From Scatomonas sp963930955 (GTDB taxonomy: Bacteria; Bacillota; Clostridia; Lachnospirales; Lachnospiraceae), in assembly GCA_963930955.1 (NCBI GenBank), contig OZ006967.1:558001-622000 (forward strand): a stretch of 64,000 bases of DNA. Direction: 5' to 3'. The translations under genes were made by a program, and so were the position numbers. The notes under the pieces were generated by a model that worked only from the letters and a program-made list of their open reading frames with translations, searched no databases and had not been told where the DNA came from. Each line of letters begins with the position of its first letter. Within the stretch, counting starts at the first letter, position 1. Positions 53,336 through 61,587 of the stretch are shown piece after piece.

Positions 53336-53388
53336 AGCGTTAGTGTACAAGGGGGGGACAATACGGTTGCTCCTTGTACACTGACGCT
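53336..53388. repeat. Short palindromic element (family copy 3) next to parS
   Basis: AGCGTTAGTGTACAAGG and CCTTGTACACTGACGCT enclose GGGGGACAATACGGTTGCT. The loop text GGGGACAATACGGT is the same as in the 277-bp copy at 35883. It begins 21 bp after parS site 2, in the gap before the alpha/beta hydrolase gene. Confidence 0.88.
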
Positions 53389-53487
53389 AAGTATACTTCA
53401 GGAATCCAGCCACAAGAAAAAATCGTTGTAAGATATTCTTATATGGATTATAATAAAAACATCAATGGAATCTAAGGAGGATTTTCC

Positions 53488-54441
53488 ATGAATAAAAAGA
53501 AGAAAAAACTTGCCGGTCTGTTTGCTTTGCTTCTTTTTGCGGCAGCAGTTATCTATGCAATCAATAAATTAATTATGAAAACGGCAACCGCAAAACAGCT
53601 TTTAAAGAAGCAGGATTCAGCTGTATATTCCTGGCGTTTTGGAAATATTCATTATACGAAAACCGGAACTGGTTCTCCCGTACTTCTTCTTCATGAATTA
53701 AGTCCCTGCAGCAGTTCCTACGAATGGCACCGTTTGATCAAAACGCTTTCCTCCAGGCATACGGTTTATTGTCCGGATCTGCCCGGCTGCGGATTATCAG
53801 ACAAACAAAAGCTTACCTACACCAATTTCTACTATGTTCAGTTTATTGTAGACTTTACAAAGACTATAATCGGAAGCACTGCCGATATAATAGCCACCGG
53901 TTTATCTGCTTCTTTTGCAGTAACCGCCTGCAATTATGAGCCTGAGCTTTTCAGAAAACTGATTCTGGTCAATCCCGCTGATATTCACAGACTGACCTGC
54001 ATTCCTACCAAAAGAAGCAAGATGCAAAAAGCCATTCTGGAATGTCCTCTGACGGGAACTTTCATTTACAATACGATAGTTGGAAAAGAAAAAATTCGGA
54101 AAGAATTCTGTGAACGCCTGTTTTTTGATTCATCTGCTGTCAGGGAAGAGTATATTGATACCTACTATGAAAGTTCCCACTGGGGCGGTTTTTCCGGAAA
54201 ATATCTGTATTCCAGCATAATCGGGAATTATGTATATCTGGACATCCGCCATGCGCTGCAATCCATTAATCAGGATATAGTAATTCTTGGAGGTTCCGGG
54301 CAGGAAGGTATAGAAAATACAATTTCGCTTTACCAGGAAGTCAATCCTGCTGTGGAGTCTGTGATCATTCCGGAAACCCGGCATCTTCCCCATTTGGAAG
54401 CACCGGAAAAAGTTCTGGAACAATTAAATATTTTTCTGTAA
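53488..54441 (+). CDS. Alpha/beta hydrolase with N-terminal membrane anchor
   Basis: 317 residues. A basic start (NKKKKKLAG) and a single membrane helix (LFALLLFAAAVIYAI), so probably membrane-attached facing outward. The hydrolase core shows an oxyanion region LLLHELSPCSSSYEWH near 67 and PDLPGCGLSD near 96. The nucleophile elbow is TGLSASF (GxSxS) near 136. A C-terminal catalytic His is plausible in ETRHLPHLEAPE near 298. Substrate unknown. It stands alone between the parS region and a terminator, opposite in direction to its neighbours. Confidence 0.87.
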   Translation: MNKKKKKLAGLFALLLFAAAVIYAINKLIMKTATAKQLLKKQDSAVYSWRFGNIHYTKTGTGSPVLLLHELSPCSSSYEWHRLIKTLSSRHTVYCPDLPGCGLSDKQKLTYTNFYYVQFIVDFTKTIIGSTADIIATGLSASFAVTACNYEPELFRKLILVNPADIHRLTCIPTKRSKMQKAILECPLTGTFIYNTIVGKEKIRKEFCERLFFDSSAVREEYIDTYYESSHWGGFSGKYLYSSIIGNYVYLDIRHALQSINQDIVILGGSGQEGIENTISLYQEVNPAVESVIIPETRHLPHLEAPEKVLEQLNIFL

Positions 54442-54445
54442 TTTT

Positions 54446-54476
54446 AAAGAGGGCATCTTAAAAGATACCCTCTTTC
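54446..54476. terminator. Bidirectional terminator between the hydrolase and DUF4340 genes
   Basis: AAAGAGGG-ATCTT (54446-) pairs with AAGAT-CCCTCTTT (to 54475), with A and T runs on the flanks. It lies between convergent genes. Confidence 0.85.
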
Positions 54477-54483
54477 CCTTTGC

Positions 54484-55917
54484 TTAAGACCAGATTGCCT
54501 GATATTCTTCTATCATTTCTTTTACATCATTTTTGTTCACCAGTCCCGGACGGCCTTCGCTGTCTACTGCCAGATGAAAGTTTTCATCGTAGGAGGTATA
54601 CGTTACTGTAAAGGTTTCTTCTTCTGTGGTAACAGTAACAGAAAACTCCGGCTCATGACTGGCTGACAGCTGTGGATCTTTACTCTGGGCGCTTATGGAT
54701 GCCATGCCGTACAGAAATGTTTCTGTTTTGCTTTCATCCAGTACGGTGCTTCCGGAAATATAGGTAACCTCCTCCTCTGTTTCTCCTTCTTCATTTTCTA
54801 TTTCTTCCGCCTGGCGCTCTATGGTTTTCACATTTTCCTGATAGGTTACCTGTACATTTTTCAGCGTGTCCACAGAAAAATATCCCAGACTGCTGTCCCA
54901 ATAGCTGATAGAATTGCTGTTAAGAATTTCAGAAATTGTATCAGAAGATACCGTGTTTACCTGGCTGGATCCCTCCAGACGGACATAGTAATCCCCTTCT
55001 TCATCCTGGTTTCCTATAAAGAGAGTCAGCTCCCTCTCCTCCATTTCCGGTTCTTCCTCTTCTTCCTGGGATGAACTTTCCGCAGATTCGTCTGTTTCCT
55101 CTTCTTCTTTTTCTACTTCATATTTCATAAAGATTTTTGCGGAAGGATTTTCCAGTCCGTAGACAGAGAGATCTTCCGCTGCGTAATCTGCCAGGCCGGA
55201 ATAGGTAAGGTCTGCCAGATCAAGTGCCAGGCCGCTGGCTTCCTGATATTCCGCGCTGTAAGATCTTCCGTCTTCCCCTGTAACCTCCCAATCTGTGGTT
55301 TCTTCGTTTTTCAGAAGATAATAAGAACCCTCTGACTTATCTACACGGATCTCCTGTACATAGGTACTGGTAATTTCCGGATAGGATGTATATTCCGCCA
55401 TTTCCATAATATCCGGAGGAAGATTTCCGGCCACATCCGTAGAAGTCACATAAACCGTGGAAAGATCATCTGCAAAGCATAGATAATAGGAACCTGTTCC
55501 CTGGTTCTGGCTTCCCAGGAGCATCTCTTTTTCCGTGCCGGAGGAATCTTTAAATTTCACTGTATTAACCGGCTCCTCCAGACCGTATTGAGAAAGCTCC
55601 TCCACATCTGTCAGAACCCTGTCCGCTTCCGCAGTGGTCAGATCTTCTACCAGGTCGTTGATTTTATCCTGGTTTACCGGGAAATTTTCATCCCCAGTAT
55701 TCACCCAGGTTTCTTCCTCCTTTACAAAATCTGCCTGTTCCCCATCAACCTGGAAAGAAAGCTCTGTCACAGAATCGCTTTCCATCTCCAGCATGGGGGC
55801 AGATGCTGTTTCCGCTTCCTCCTGCTGATTTTTATTTTTCAGAACCAGATAAAGAAACAGCAAAAGAGCCAGCAGACAAAGAAGGACCACAGGCATGATC
55901 CACTTTCTTTTTTTCAT
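54484..55917 (-). CDS. DUF4340 domain protein of a Gld-type ABC operon
   Basis: 477 residues. One N-terminal membrane helix (IMPVVLLCLLALLLFLYLVL), then a long acidic extracellular part with two related domains (EMESDSVTELSFQVDGEQAD, EITSTYVQEIRVDKSEGSYY). A very Glu/Ser-rich linker (near 275-295) follows. DUF4340 proteins go with GldF/GldG-like ABC exporters. Last gene of the four-gene operon. Its ATG overlaps the stop codon of the GldG-like gene by one base, so the two are co-translated. Confidence 0.86.
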   Translation of the reverse strand: MKKRKWIMPVVLLCLLALLLFLYLVLKNKNQQEEAETASAPMLEMESDSVTELSFQVDGEQADFVKEEETWVNTGDENFPVNQDKINDLVEDLTTAEADRVLTDVEELSQYGLEEPVNTVKFKDSSGTEKEMLLGSQNQGTGSYYLCFADDLSTVYVTSTDVAGNLPPDIMEMAEYTSYPEITSTYVQEIRVDKSEGSYYLLKNEETTDWEVTGEDGRSYSAEYQEASGLALDLADLTYSGLADYAAEDLSVYGLENPSAKIFMKYEVEKEEEETDESAESSSQEEEEEPEMEERELTLFIGNQDEEGDYYVRLEGSSQVNTVSSDTISEILNSNSISYWDSSLGYFSVDTLKNVQVTYQENVKTIERQAEEIENEEGETEEEVTYISGSTVLDESKTETFLYGMASISAQSKDPQLSASHEPEFSVTVTTEEETFTVTYTSYDENFHLAVDSEGRPGLVNKNDVKEMIEEYQAIWS

Positions 55918-57371
55918 TATCTTCTTCTCCTCCTGATCCAGATAAAGAATCCTGCTCCCAGAAAAGCAGCGGGTATAATGATCATGACCACAGTTCTCCA
56001 GAATACCGCTGACTGCTGGGTATAGCTCAGATAGCTGACCGAAAGGCTTTTAACAGGAATAGAAATGCTTTCGCTTTCCTGTATATTGCAAAGGCCGGTA
56101 ATCACTTTGGTCAGCAGTTCAGAGTTTCCTTCCATGACTAATTCGTCATAGCTGTCATTTGCCAGGGTAGTGCTGGAAAAATAAACCAGTTCTGCTTCCT
56201 CCTGGTTATCCAGGGTTTCCGATACGGAAACTCCCACCGTAAAGGATCCTGTTTCATCCCCATCCTCCTTCTGGAAGGAGATCATTCCGTCTTCTACCTG
56301 TTTCAGATATCCGCTCTCTGTTGTAGAAAGCAGAGAAGTAATTGTCAGACTGTCACGATAAGAATCAATCGGCCGGATTGCCTGGGCGTCCTGCATGAGA
56401 ACGTAAATGTCGCTGCTGAGATTAGAGGTATATTCCGAACTGGTGTTCACTTCCGGCAAAATTCCATCCGGACGCTGCTGTACATAATGAGAACTGTCCC
56501 CTTCCATTACGATTCCTGAGTCCCGCTTCACACCGTAACTTTCCAGAAATCTATCTAAATTCGGCATTTCTTCCGCTGTATAATCTGTAAATAATAATAG
56601 TTTTCCTCCTTTTTCCATATAATTAATCAATTTATCTGTTTCTTCGGAGGTAAAATCTTTGGCAGGTCCGTAAATGATCACTGCCGCCGCATCATCCGGA
56701 ACACTTTCCATGGTTATTAAACTCAGATCTTCAAGGGCTATATTATTTTTTTCGATGGCATCTGTAAAATTGCTTCCCAAAGCTGCTTCCTCATGACCGG
56801 TCAGCTGGTATACCACCAGACTGTTTTCACTGACCACGTAAGAAATAGCGCTTGTCAGCTGCCCTTCTCCGTCAAAATCCGAAGAGTAGTAGCTGGAGGG
56901 ATACATATCGCTGTAGGAAACAATCCGGTTTTTATCTCCGCTGACTACGATCACACTGTTATCTTCCACCTCTTCGTCGGTATATTGAGAAGTAAACTCC
57001 GGATGCAGATCCGGATCAATGGTCTCTACAGTCAGATGAGAGGAAAGATCCTGATAATGCTCCAGCATTTTACCGATCAGAGTATCTTCATTCCCATCTG
57101 TTACGATATAATACAGCTGTACATCTTTTTCCAGATTTGACACCAGTTCTTCTGTCTCTTCCCCGATGCTGTAAAGCTTCTGGCTGCTGGCATCTATCTG
57201 AGTCGCAGAGGCGGGAAGCTGCCCAAATACAAGATTTACAGCCACTACGACAGCGATCACAATCAATGTTACCACAAAAGAATAAGAACCGTGCCGGATA
57301 TGCTTCTTATGTTCTTCCCCGGAAACAGAATTTTTTATCTTCTCTTTTATATGAAAATTCAATTTAGCCAC
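55917..57371 (-). CDS. GldG-like ABC transporter substrate/auxiliary protein
   Basis: 484 residues. An N-terminal cytoplasmic Lys/His-rich stretch, then a membrane helix (YSFVVTLIVIAVVVAVNLVF), a large extracellular domain with ABC_transp_aux features (LQLYYIVTDGNEDTLIGKML-type segment, MEKGGKLLLFTDY) and a C-terminal helix (AVFWRTVVMIIIPAAFLGAG) with an Arg-rich tail. It works with the permease and ATPase upstream. The gap to the permease gene is 3 bp. Confidence 0.87.
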   Translation of the reverse strand: MAKLNFHIKEKIKNSVSGEEHKKHIRHGSYSFVVTLIVIAVVVAVNLVFGQLPASATQIDASSQKLYSIGEETEELVSNLEKDVQLYYIVTDGNEDTLIGKMLEHYQDLSSHLTVETIDPDLHPEFTSQYTDEEVEDNSVIVVSGDKNRIVSYSDMYPSSYYSSDFDGEGQLTSAISYVVSENSLVVYQLTGHEEAALGSNFTDAIEKNNIALEDLSLITMESVPDDAAAVIIYGPAKDFTSEETDKLINYMEKGGKLLLFTDYTAEEMPNLDRFLESYGVKRDSGIVMEGDSSHYVQQRPDGILPEVNTSSEYTSNLSSDIYVLMQDAQAIRPIDSYRDSLTITSLLSTTESGYLKQVEDGMISFQKEDGDETGSFTVGVSVSETLDNQEEAELVYFSSTTLANDSYDELVMEGNSELLTKVITGLCNIQESESISIPVKSLSVSYLSYTQQSAVFWRTVVMIIIPAAFLGAGFFIWIRRRRR

Positions 57372-57374
57372 CTC

Positions 57375-58238
57375 CTAGCTCCAGCGTCTTTTTTCAATTC
57401 TCTGTACTGCCAGAAAGAGAAAAATCCCGATTACTGACAGAAAATAAACGATCCCTGTAAGATCCAGAATACCGTTTATGAAATTGCTGGTATGGCTGCT
57501 GAGATCAGAAACACCCAGAAGATCCTGCATGGCCCCCTCAAAAACAGAAGGTTTCAAAAAATAAGTAAGGATCAATGCTCCTTCCGCAAGAATCCCCGCA
57601 GCCACTGCAATGACCGCGCTTTTGACCATGGTATACAGCCACAGGCAGAGAACCAGAACCAAAAGAAACAAAATAAAAAAAGAAGCGGAGGCCGTGGATG
57701 AAATCAGATCCGACAGGTTCTGGATCATATTGGATACAAACAGCATGGCAAAACAGATTACAGCCGCTATGATCTGATTTTCCGCCAGAGAAGATGCAAA
57801 AATCCCAATGGCCAGTTCCGCGCTTCCAAGCAGGAAAAATCCAAGGATGGCCGTATAATTGGAAGAATAGGTAATCACTCCAAACTGCGACATGATCAGA
57901 GGATATACGCACATTACCGCTACAGGGATCAGAAAAATAGATTCCAGAGCAAAAAATTTACCCAGAATAATTTCCTTTACGCTGACTGGTGAAGTCAGCA
58001 GCAGCTGATCTGTTTTCTTTTTCTTTTCCTCCGCCAGGGTCTGCATACTTAAGATGGGTGCGGCGATCAGAAGCACGATGGCTCCGCTGCTCATAGTTGG
58101 CCCGATTTCCGGATAGGCATAGGAAATATTATAAAAAGTATAGTAAATTCCGCATACCAGGAGTATAAAAAAGATGAATACAAATCCCAGCATAGATGAC
58201 AGATAAATACGGAGTTCTTTTTTATAGACTGCTTTCAT
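57375..58238 (-). CDS. ABC-2 type permease (GldF-like)
   Basis: 287 residues with six membrane helices (MLGFVFIFFILLVCGIYYTF, AIVLLIAAPILSMQTLAEEK, further to VYFLSVIGIFLFLAVQRIEK). The motif ILSMQTLAEEKKKKTDQLLL is typical of ABC-2 permeases. It overlaps the ATPase gene by 17 bp. Substrate of the exporter unknown. In gliding bacteria Gld proteins act in motility, but in Clostridia they probably serve surface or cell-envelope functions. Confidence 0.9.
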   Translation of the reverse strand: MKAVYKKELRIYLSSMLGFVFIFFILLVCGIYYTFYNISYAYPEIGPTMSSGAIVLLIAAPILSMQTLAEEKKKKTDQLLLTSPVSVKEIILGKFFALESIFLIPVAVMCVYPLIMSQFGVITYSSNYTAILGFFLLGSAELAIGIFASSLAENQIIAAVICFAMLFVSNMIQNLSDLISSTASASFFILFLLVLVLCLWLYTMVKSAVIAVAAGILAEGALILTYFLKPSVFEGAMQDLLGVSDLSSHTSNFINGILDLTGIVYFLSVIGIFLFLAVQRIEKRRWS

Positions 58239-59268
58239 TTTCCCTCTCCCCTTCTTCTAAAGATTCGCTTTCCGGATCCTCCCCGGTAAAAATTTCCCCG
58301 GAAAATTCTTCCTTTTCCTCCTGGGAGGTCTTGTTTTCTTCGTCTGTGAGTTCCAGGAACACATCTTCCAGCGAGAGAGAAGAGTATTGCATTTTTAATA
58401 TAGGACATTGCAAATCAGACATTTTATAAAATATTTTTTCCCGGATATCCACATCCTGAGAAGTTTTAATGCGCACGTTTACACATGCTTCTTCTTCCGA
58501 ATCCTCATACTGCACATCTTCCAGATCGGGCATCATGCCGATTGCCGAAACAATGGTTCCCCTCTGGCCTTTAATTGTAAGATCCAGTATATTGGATCCC
58601 TGGGTAAGCCTGCTTAAATTATCCGGCGTATCGCTGGCCACCAGCTTTCCATGACTGATGATCATTACGTAATCGCAGACGGCGCTGACCTCCGACAAAA
58701 TATGGGAACTCAGGAGAACCGTATGTTTTTTCCCAAGGTTTTTCATAAGTTCCCGGATCTCAATAATCTGTTTCGGATCCAGCCCTACCGTAGGCTCATC
58801 CAGGATCAGGATTTTGGGATTTCCGATAATTGCCTGGGCCAGTCCCACTCTCTGACAGTATCCTTTGGAGAGATTTTTGATCAGGCGGTTTTCCATATCT
58901 GTAATCCTGACTTCCTCCATAGCCTTTTCCACCGCTTCTTTTTTCTCATCCCTTGGCACTTTTTTCAGTTCTGCCGCAAATTCCAGATATTCCCGGACTG
59001 TCATTTCCGGATAGAGGGGAGGAAGTTCCGGTAGATATCCAATACATCTTTTCGCCTCCTGGGAATCCTCCAGAATATCGTGGCCGTCAATGGTTATGCT
59101 CCCCTCGTTAGGAGCCAGGTAGCCGGTGAGCATATTCATTGTTGTAGATTTTCCGGCTCCGTTGGGTCCTAAAAAACCCGTAATTCTTCCTTCCTGCACT
59201 GTAAAACTCAGATGATCCACAGCTGTGTGATCTCCGTACCGCTTTACCAGATTGCTGACTTCAATCAA
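58222..59268 (-). CDS. ABC transporter ATP-binding protein (GldA/NatA-like)
   Basis: 348 residues. Walker A GPNGAGKSTTM near 38, Q-loop YLPELPPLYPEMTVREYLEF, signature LSKGYCQRVGLAQA near 132, Walker B LILDEPTVGLDPKQ near 153 and the H-loop SSHILSE near 187. The C-terminal region is acidic (EEEACVNVRI, EEGERENESS). TTG at 59268 is the likely start: AGGAGG lies 7 bases upstream and the protein then begins IEVSNLVKRYG. The GTG six codons earlier overlaps that ribosome site. First gene of the four-gene exporter operon. Confidence 0.93.
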   Translation of the reverse strand: MIEVSNLVKRYGDHTAVDHLSFTVQEGRITGFLGPNGAGKSTTMNMLTGYLAPNEGSITIDGHDILEDSQEAKRCIGYLPELPPLYPEMTVREYLEFAAELKKVPRDEKKEAVEKAMEEVRITDMENRLIKNLSKGYCQRVGLAQAIIGNPKILILDEPTVGLDPKQIIEIRELMKNLGKKHTVLLSSHILSEVSAVCDYVMIISHGKLVASDTPDNLSRLTQGSNILDLTIKGQRGTIVSAIGMMPDLEDVQYEDSEEEACVNVRIKTSQDVDIREKIFYKMSDLQCPILKMQYSSLSLEDVFLELTDEENKTSQEEKEEFSGEIFTGEDPESESLEEGERENESSL

Positions 59269-59444
59269 TTGTGTTCCTCCTTTCACAAACTCCTAATTTA
59301 TTTATTTTAAAAAAAGATTGTGTTCATACACTGTTTATTATATGAAAATTATGTGAAGGATAGAAATAAGCCCTTTCCTCTGGTTTTTCCTTCCGGATTT
59401 TGATATACTACAAGAATCCGAAAGGAAACAGGGAGGTACTATTT

Positions 59445-60833
59445 ATGTCGGAAACTGCTTACAGAAGAACAAAAACTGTTTTCATTCTATTATTTTTTGC
59501 CTTCTGCCTTTTTACCTGTGTATATCTGCGGATTGAAGACGCGCCGGACGAGGATATGCGCTATATGATCCCCCAATATATCTATACCCACAATGCCCTT
59601 CCCACAGGAGATGAGCCGGAGCTGATCCACCACATCTGGGGCTTTTCCTATGCTCTGTATCCTTATCTGGCTTCTATTATCAGCGCTTTTTTTATGAAGC
59701 TGGCTTCTCTGGCAACCTCCGATCCCACAGTCCTGCTGCTGGCGGCCCGGTTTACCAGCGTGCTGGCAGGAACGGCTTTTGTATTTCTGGTTTTTAAGAT
59801 CGGAGAACTTTTATTCAGAAAAAAGGAAAGCGTACTGCTGTTTGCAGTCCTCTGTTCTTTCCTTCCACAGTTTCTTTTTCTCTGTTCTTACCAGAACAAT
59901 GATTCTCTGGCCCTGTTTTCCATTGCCCTGATCTTTTATTTCTGGCTTCGTGGATACAGAGACCAGTGGAAACTTTCTTCCTGCATAGGACTGGGCATAG
60001 GCTGCGGCATCTGCGCCCTTTCCTACTACAATGCTTATGGGTATATTCTCTGCAGCATCCCTGTATTTCTCATCAGCATGCGGATGTTCCGCAAGCAGAA
60101 GAAGGAAATTCTGAAAAAATTTATTCTGATTCTGGGAATTGCCTTTCTGGTGGGAGGCTGGTTTTTTGTGCGGAACGCAGTTCTTCATGATGGAGACTTT
60201 CTGGGCCGGGAAACCATTGCAGAACAGGGGGAAATGTACGCGGAAGATGAATTTAAGCCTTCCCAGCATGAAACACCTGCTAAAGAGGGTCTTTCCTTCG
60301 GAGAAACTTTCTTCCACTTTGATTTTAACGAAGGATCCAAGGAACCCTACTCCAACTGGATCCAGAATACGATCTACAGCTTTATCGGCGTATTTTCTTT
60401 TCTGACCCTGTTTATGGATCTGCCGGTGTATCTGACCTATATTGTCTTTCTCACCCTGGGATTTTTGCTGTTCTGCATCTTTGGAATACGGAAAAACTGG
60501 TGGAAAAACAAAGAAAAAAGGCTATGGATGATCATAGGATTTCTGTGCATCCTCATTCCCCTGGGAATGTCTCTGTACAATTCCTATTATTCGGATTTTC
60601 AGGCCCAGGGCCGCTACCTGATGCCGGCTCTGATCCCTCTGATGATGATGATCACCAGCGGATACGACACTTTTCTGGATACCGCCGCAGAAAAAACAGG
60701 CCGCAAAAAAGCAGGCCGGAATCCGGCCCGCATAGTTTTTATTCTATTTCTTATTTTTTACCTGGTTTTGTTTCTCATCAGTTATTTCGGCTATCTGGCG
60801 CCTGGCTGTCTGACGATCTTTATCGGTTCCTGA
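59445..60833 (+). CDS. Membrane glycosyltransferase-like protein (PMT/ArnT-like)
   Basis: 462 residues, about 10-11 membrane helices (FILLFFAFCLFTCVYL, AFVFLVFKIGELLF, FILILGIAFLVGGWFFV, and others). The first loop has EDAPDEDMRYMIPQYIYTHN, with the acidic DE pair seen in GT-C enzymes that use polyprenyl-phosphate sugars. RNAVLHDGDFLGRETIAEQG fits the external loop. The family is a likely GT-C glycosyltransferase; sugar and acceptor unknown. The start at 59445 follows GGGAGG. It is divergent from the ABC operon. Confidence 0.78.
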   Translation: MSETAYRRTKTVFILLFFAFCLFTCVYLRIEDAPDEDMRYMIPQYIYTHNALPTGDEPELIHHIWGFSYALYPYLASIISAFFMKLASLATSDPTVLLLAARFTSVLAGTAFVFLVFKIGELLFRKKESVLLFAVLCSFLPQFLFLCSYQNNDSLALFSIALIFYFWLRGYRDQWKLSSCIGLGIGCGICALSYYNAYGYILCSIPVFLISMRMFRKQKKEILKKFILILGIAFLVGGWFFVRNAVLHDGDFLGRETIAEQGEMYAEDEFKPSQHETPAKEGLSFGETFFHFDFNEGSKEPYSNWIQNTIYSFIGVFSFLTLFMDLPVYLTYIVFLTLGFLLFCIFGIRKNWWKNKEKRLWMIIGFLCILIPLGMSLYNSYYSDFQAQGRYLMPALIPLMMMITSGYDTFLDTAAEKTGRKKAGRNPARIVFILFLIFYLVLFLISYFGYLAPGCLTIFIGS

Positions 60834-60840
60834 CTTTTAT

Positions 60841-61581
60841 CTACAGGGGTTCCTTTGCAGGAACCCCTGCTTTTCTTGGATATTTTTCAGGTGTTTTCTG
60901 TATTTTCCGTACCTGTACCAGAGATCTTTCCATATCGGTTTCTGCCAGCCGGAAAAAGCAGATCTGTTCCAGTTTTCCTCCCAGGATCTTCAAAGCATTT
61001 TCTGCCTGATCCGCCTCTTCCTGCACCTTTCCCGATTTGTAGGAAACAAAAAGTCCTCCTGTCTTTACAAGAGGCAGGCAGTATTCTGACAGAGAAGAAA
61101 GATTTGCCACGGCTCTTGATACGCACAGGTCAAAGCTTTCCCTGTAGTCTTTGCTCCGTCCAAAATCCTCAGCCCGTCCGTGCACCGCCTGGATACCGGA
61201 AAGGTTCAGTTTTTCTATTACTGCATTTAAAAACTTGATTCTCTTATTCAGAGAATCCAGAAGACAGACCTGAAGTCCTGGAAATGCGATTTTCAGAGGA
61301 ATTCCGGGAAATCCGGCTCCGGTTCCCACATCTGCCAGAAAAAGGCTGTCCTTTTCCAGGGTTTCTCTGCTTACCGCTTTTACCAGGGTAAGGCTGTCCA
61401 GAAAATGCTTGACCACCACATCTTCAAATTCTGTGACTGCTGTGAGATTCATAAAAGAATTCCACTCTGTCAGGATTTCATAGTAATCCTGAAACTGTTG
61501 AATCTGTCTCTTCTCCAGGGAAATTCCCATTTTTAACAGTTCTTCCTGAAAAAAAGTCCAGTCGTATTTTCTTTCTTCCAT
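60841..61581 (-). CDS. rsmG: 16S rRNA (guanine527-N7)-methyltransferase
   Basis: 246 residues. SAM motif LADVGTGAGFPGIPLKIAFP near 81-100, followed by VCLLDSLNKRIKFLNAVIEK and SRAVANLSSLSEYCLPLV near 145. It methylates G527 of 16S rRNA; loss gives low-level streptomycin resistance. It follows mnmG by 6 bp in the usual mnmE-mnmG-rsmG order. Length is normal. Confidence 0.95.
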   Translation of the reverse strand: MEERKYDWTFFQEELLKMGISLEKRQIQQFQDYYEILTEWNSFMNLTAVTEFEDVVVKHFLDSLTLVKAVSRETLEKDSLFLADVGTGAGFPGIPLKIAFPGLQVCLLDSLNKRIKFLNAVIEKLNLSGIQAVHGRAEDFGRSKDYRESFDLCVSRAVANLSSLSEYCLPLVKTGGLFVSYKSGKVQEEADQAENALKILGGKLEQICFFRLAETDMERSLVQVRKIQKTPEKYPRKAGVPAKEPL

Positions 61582-61587
61582 TCCCTT

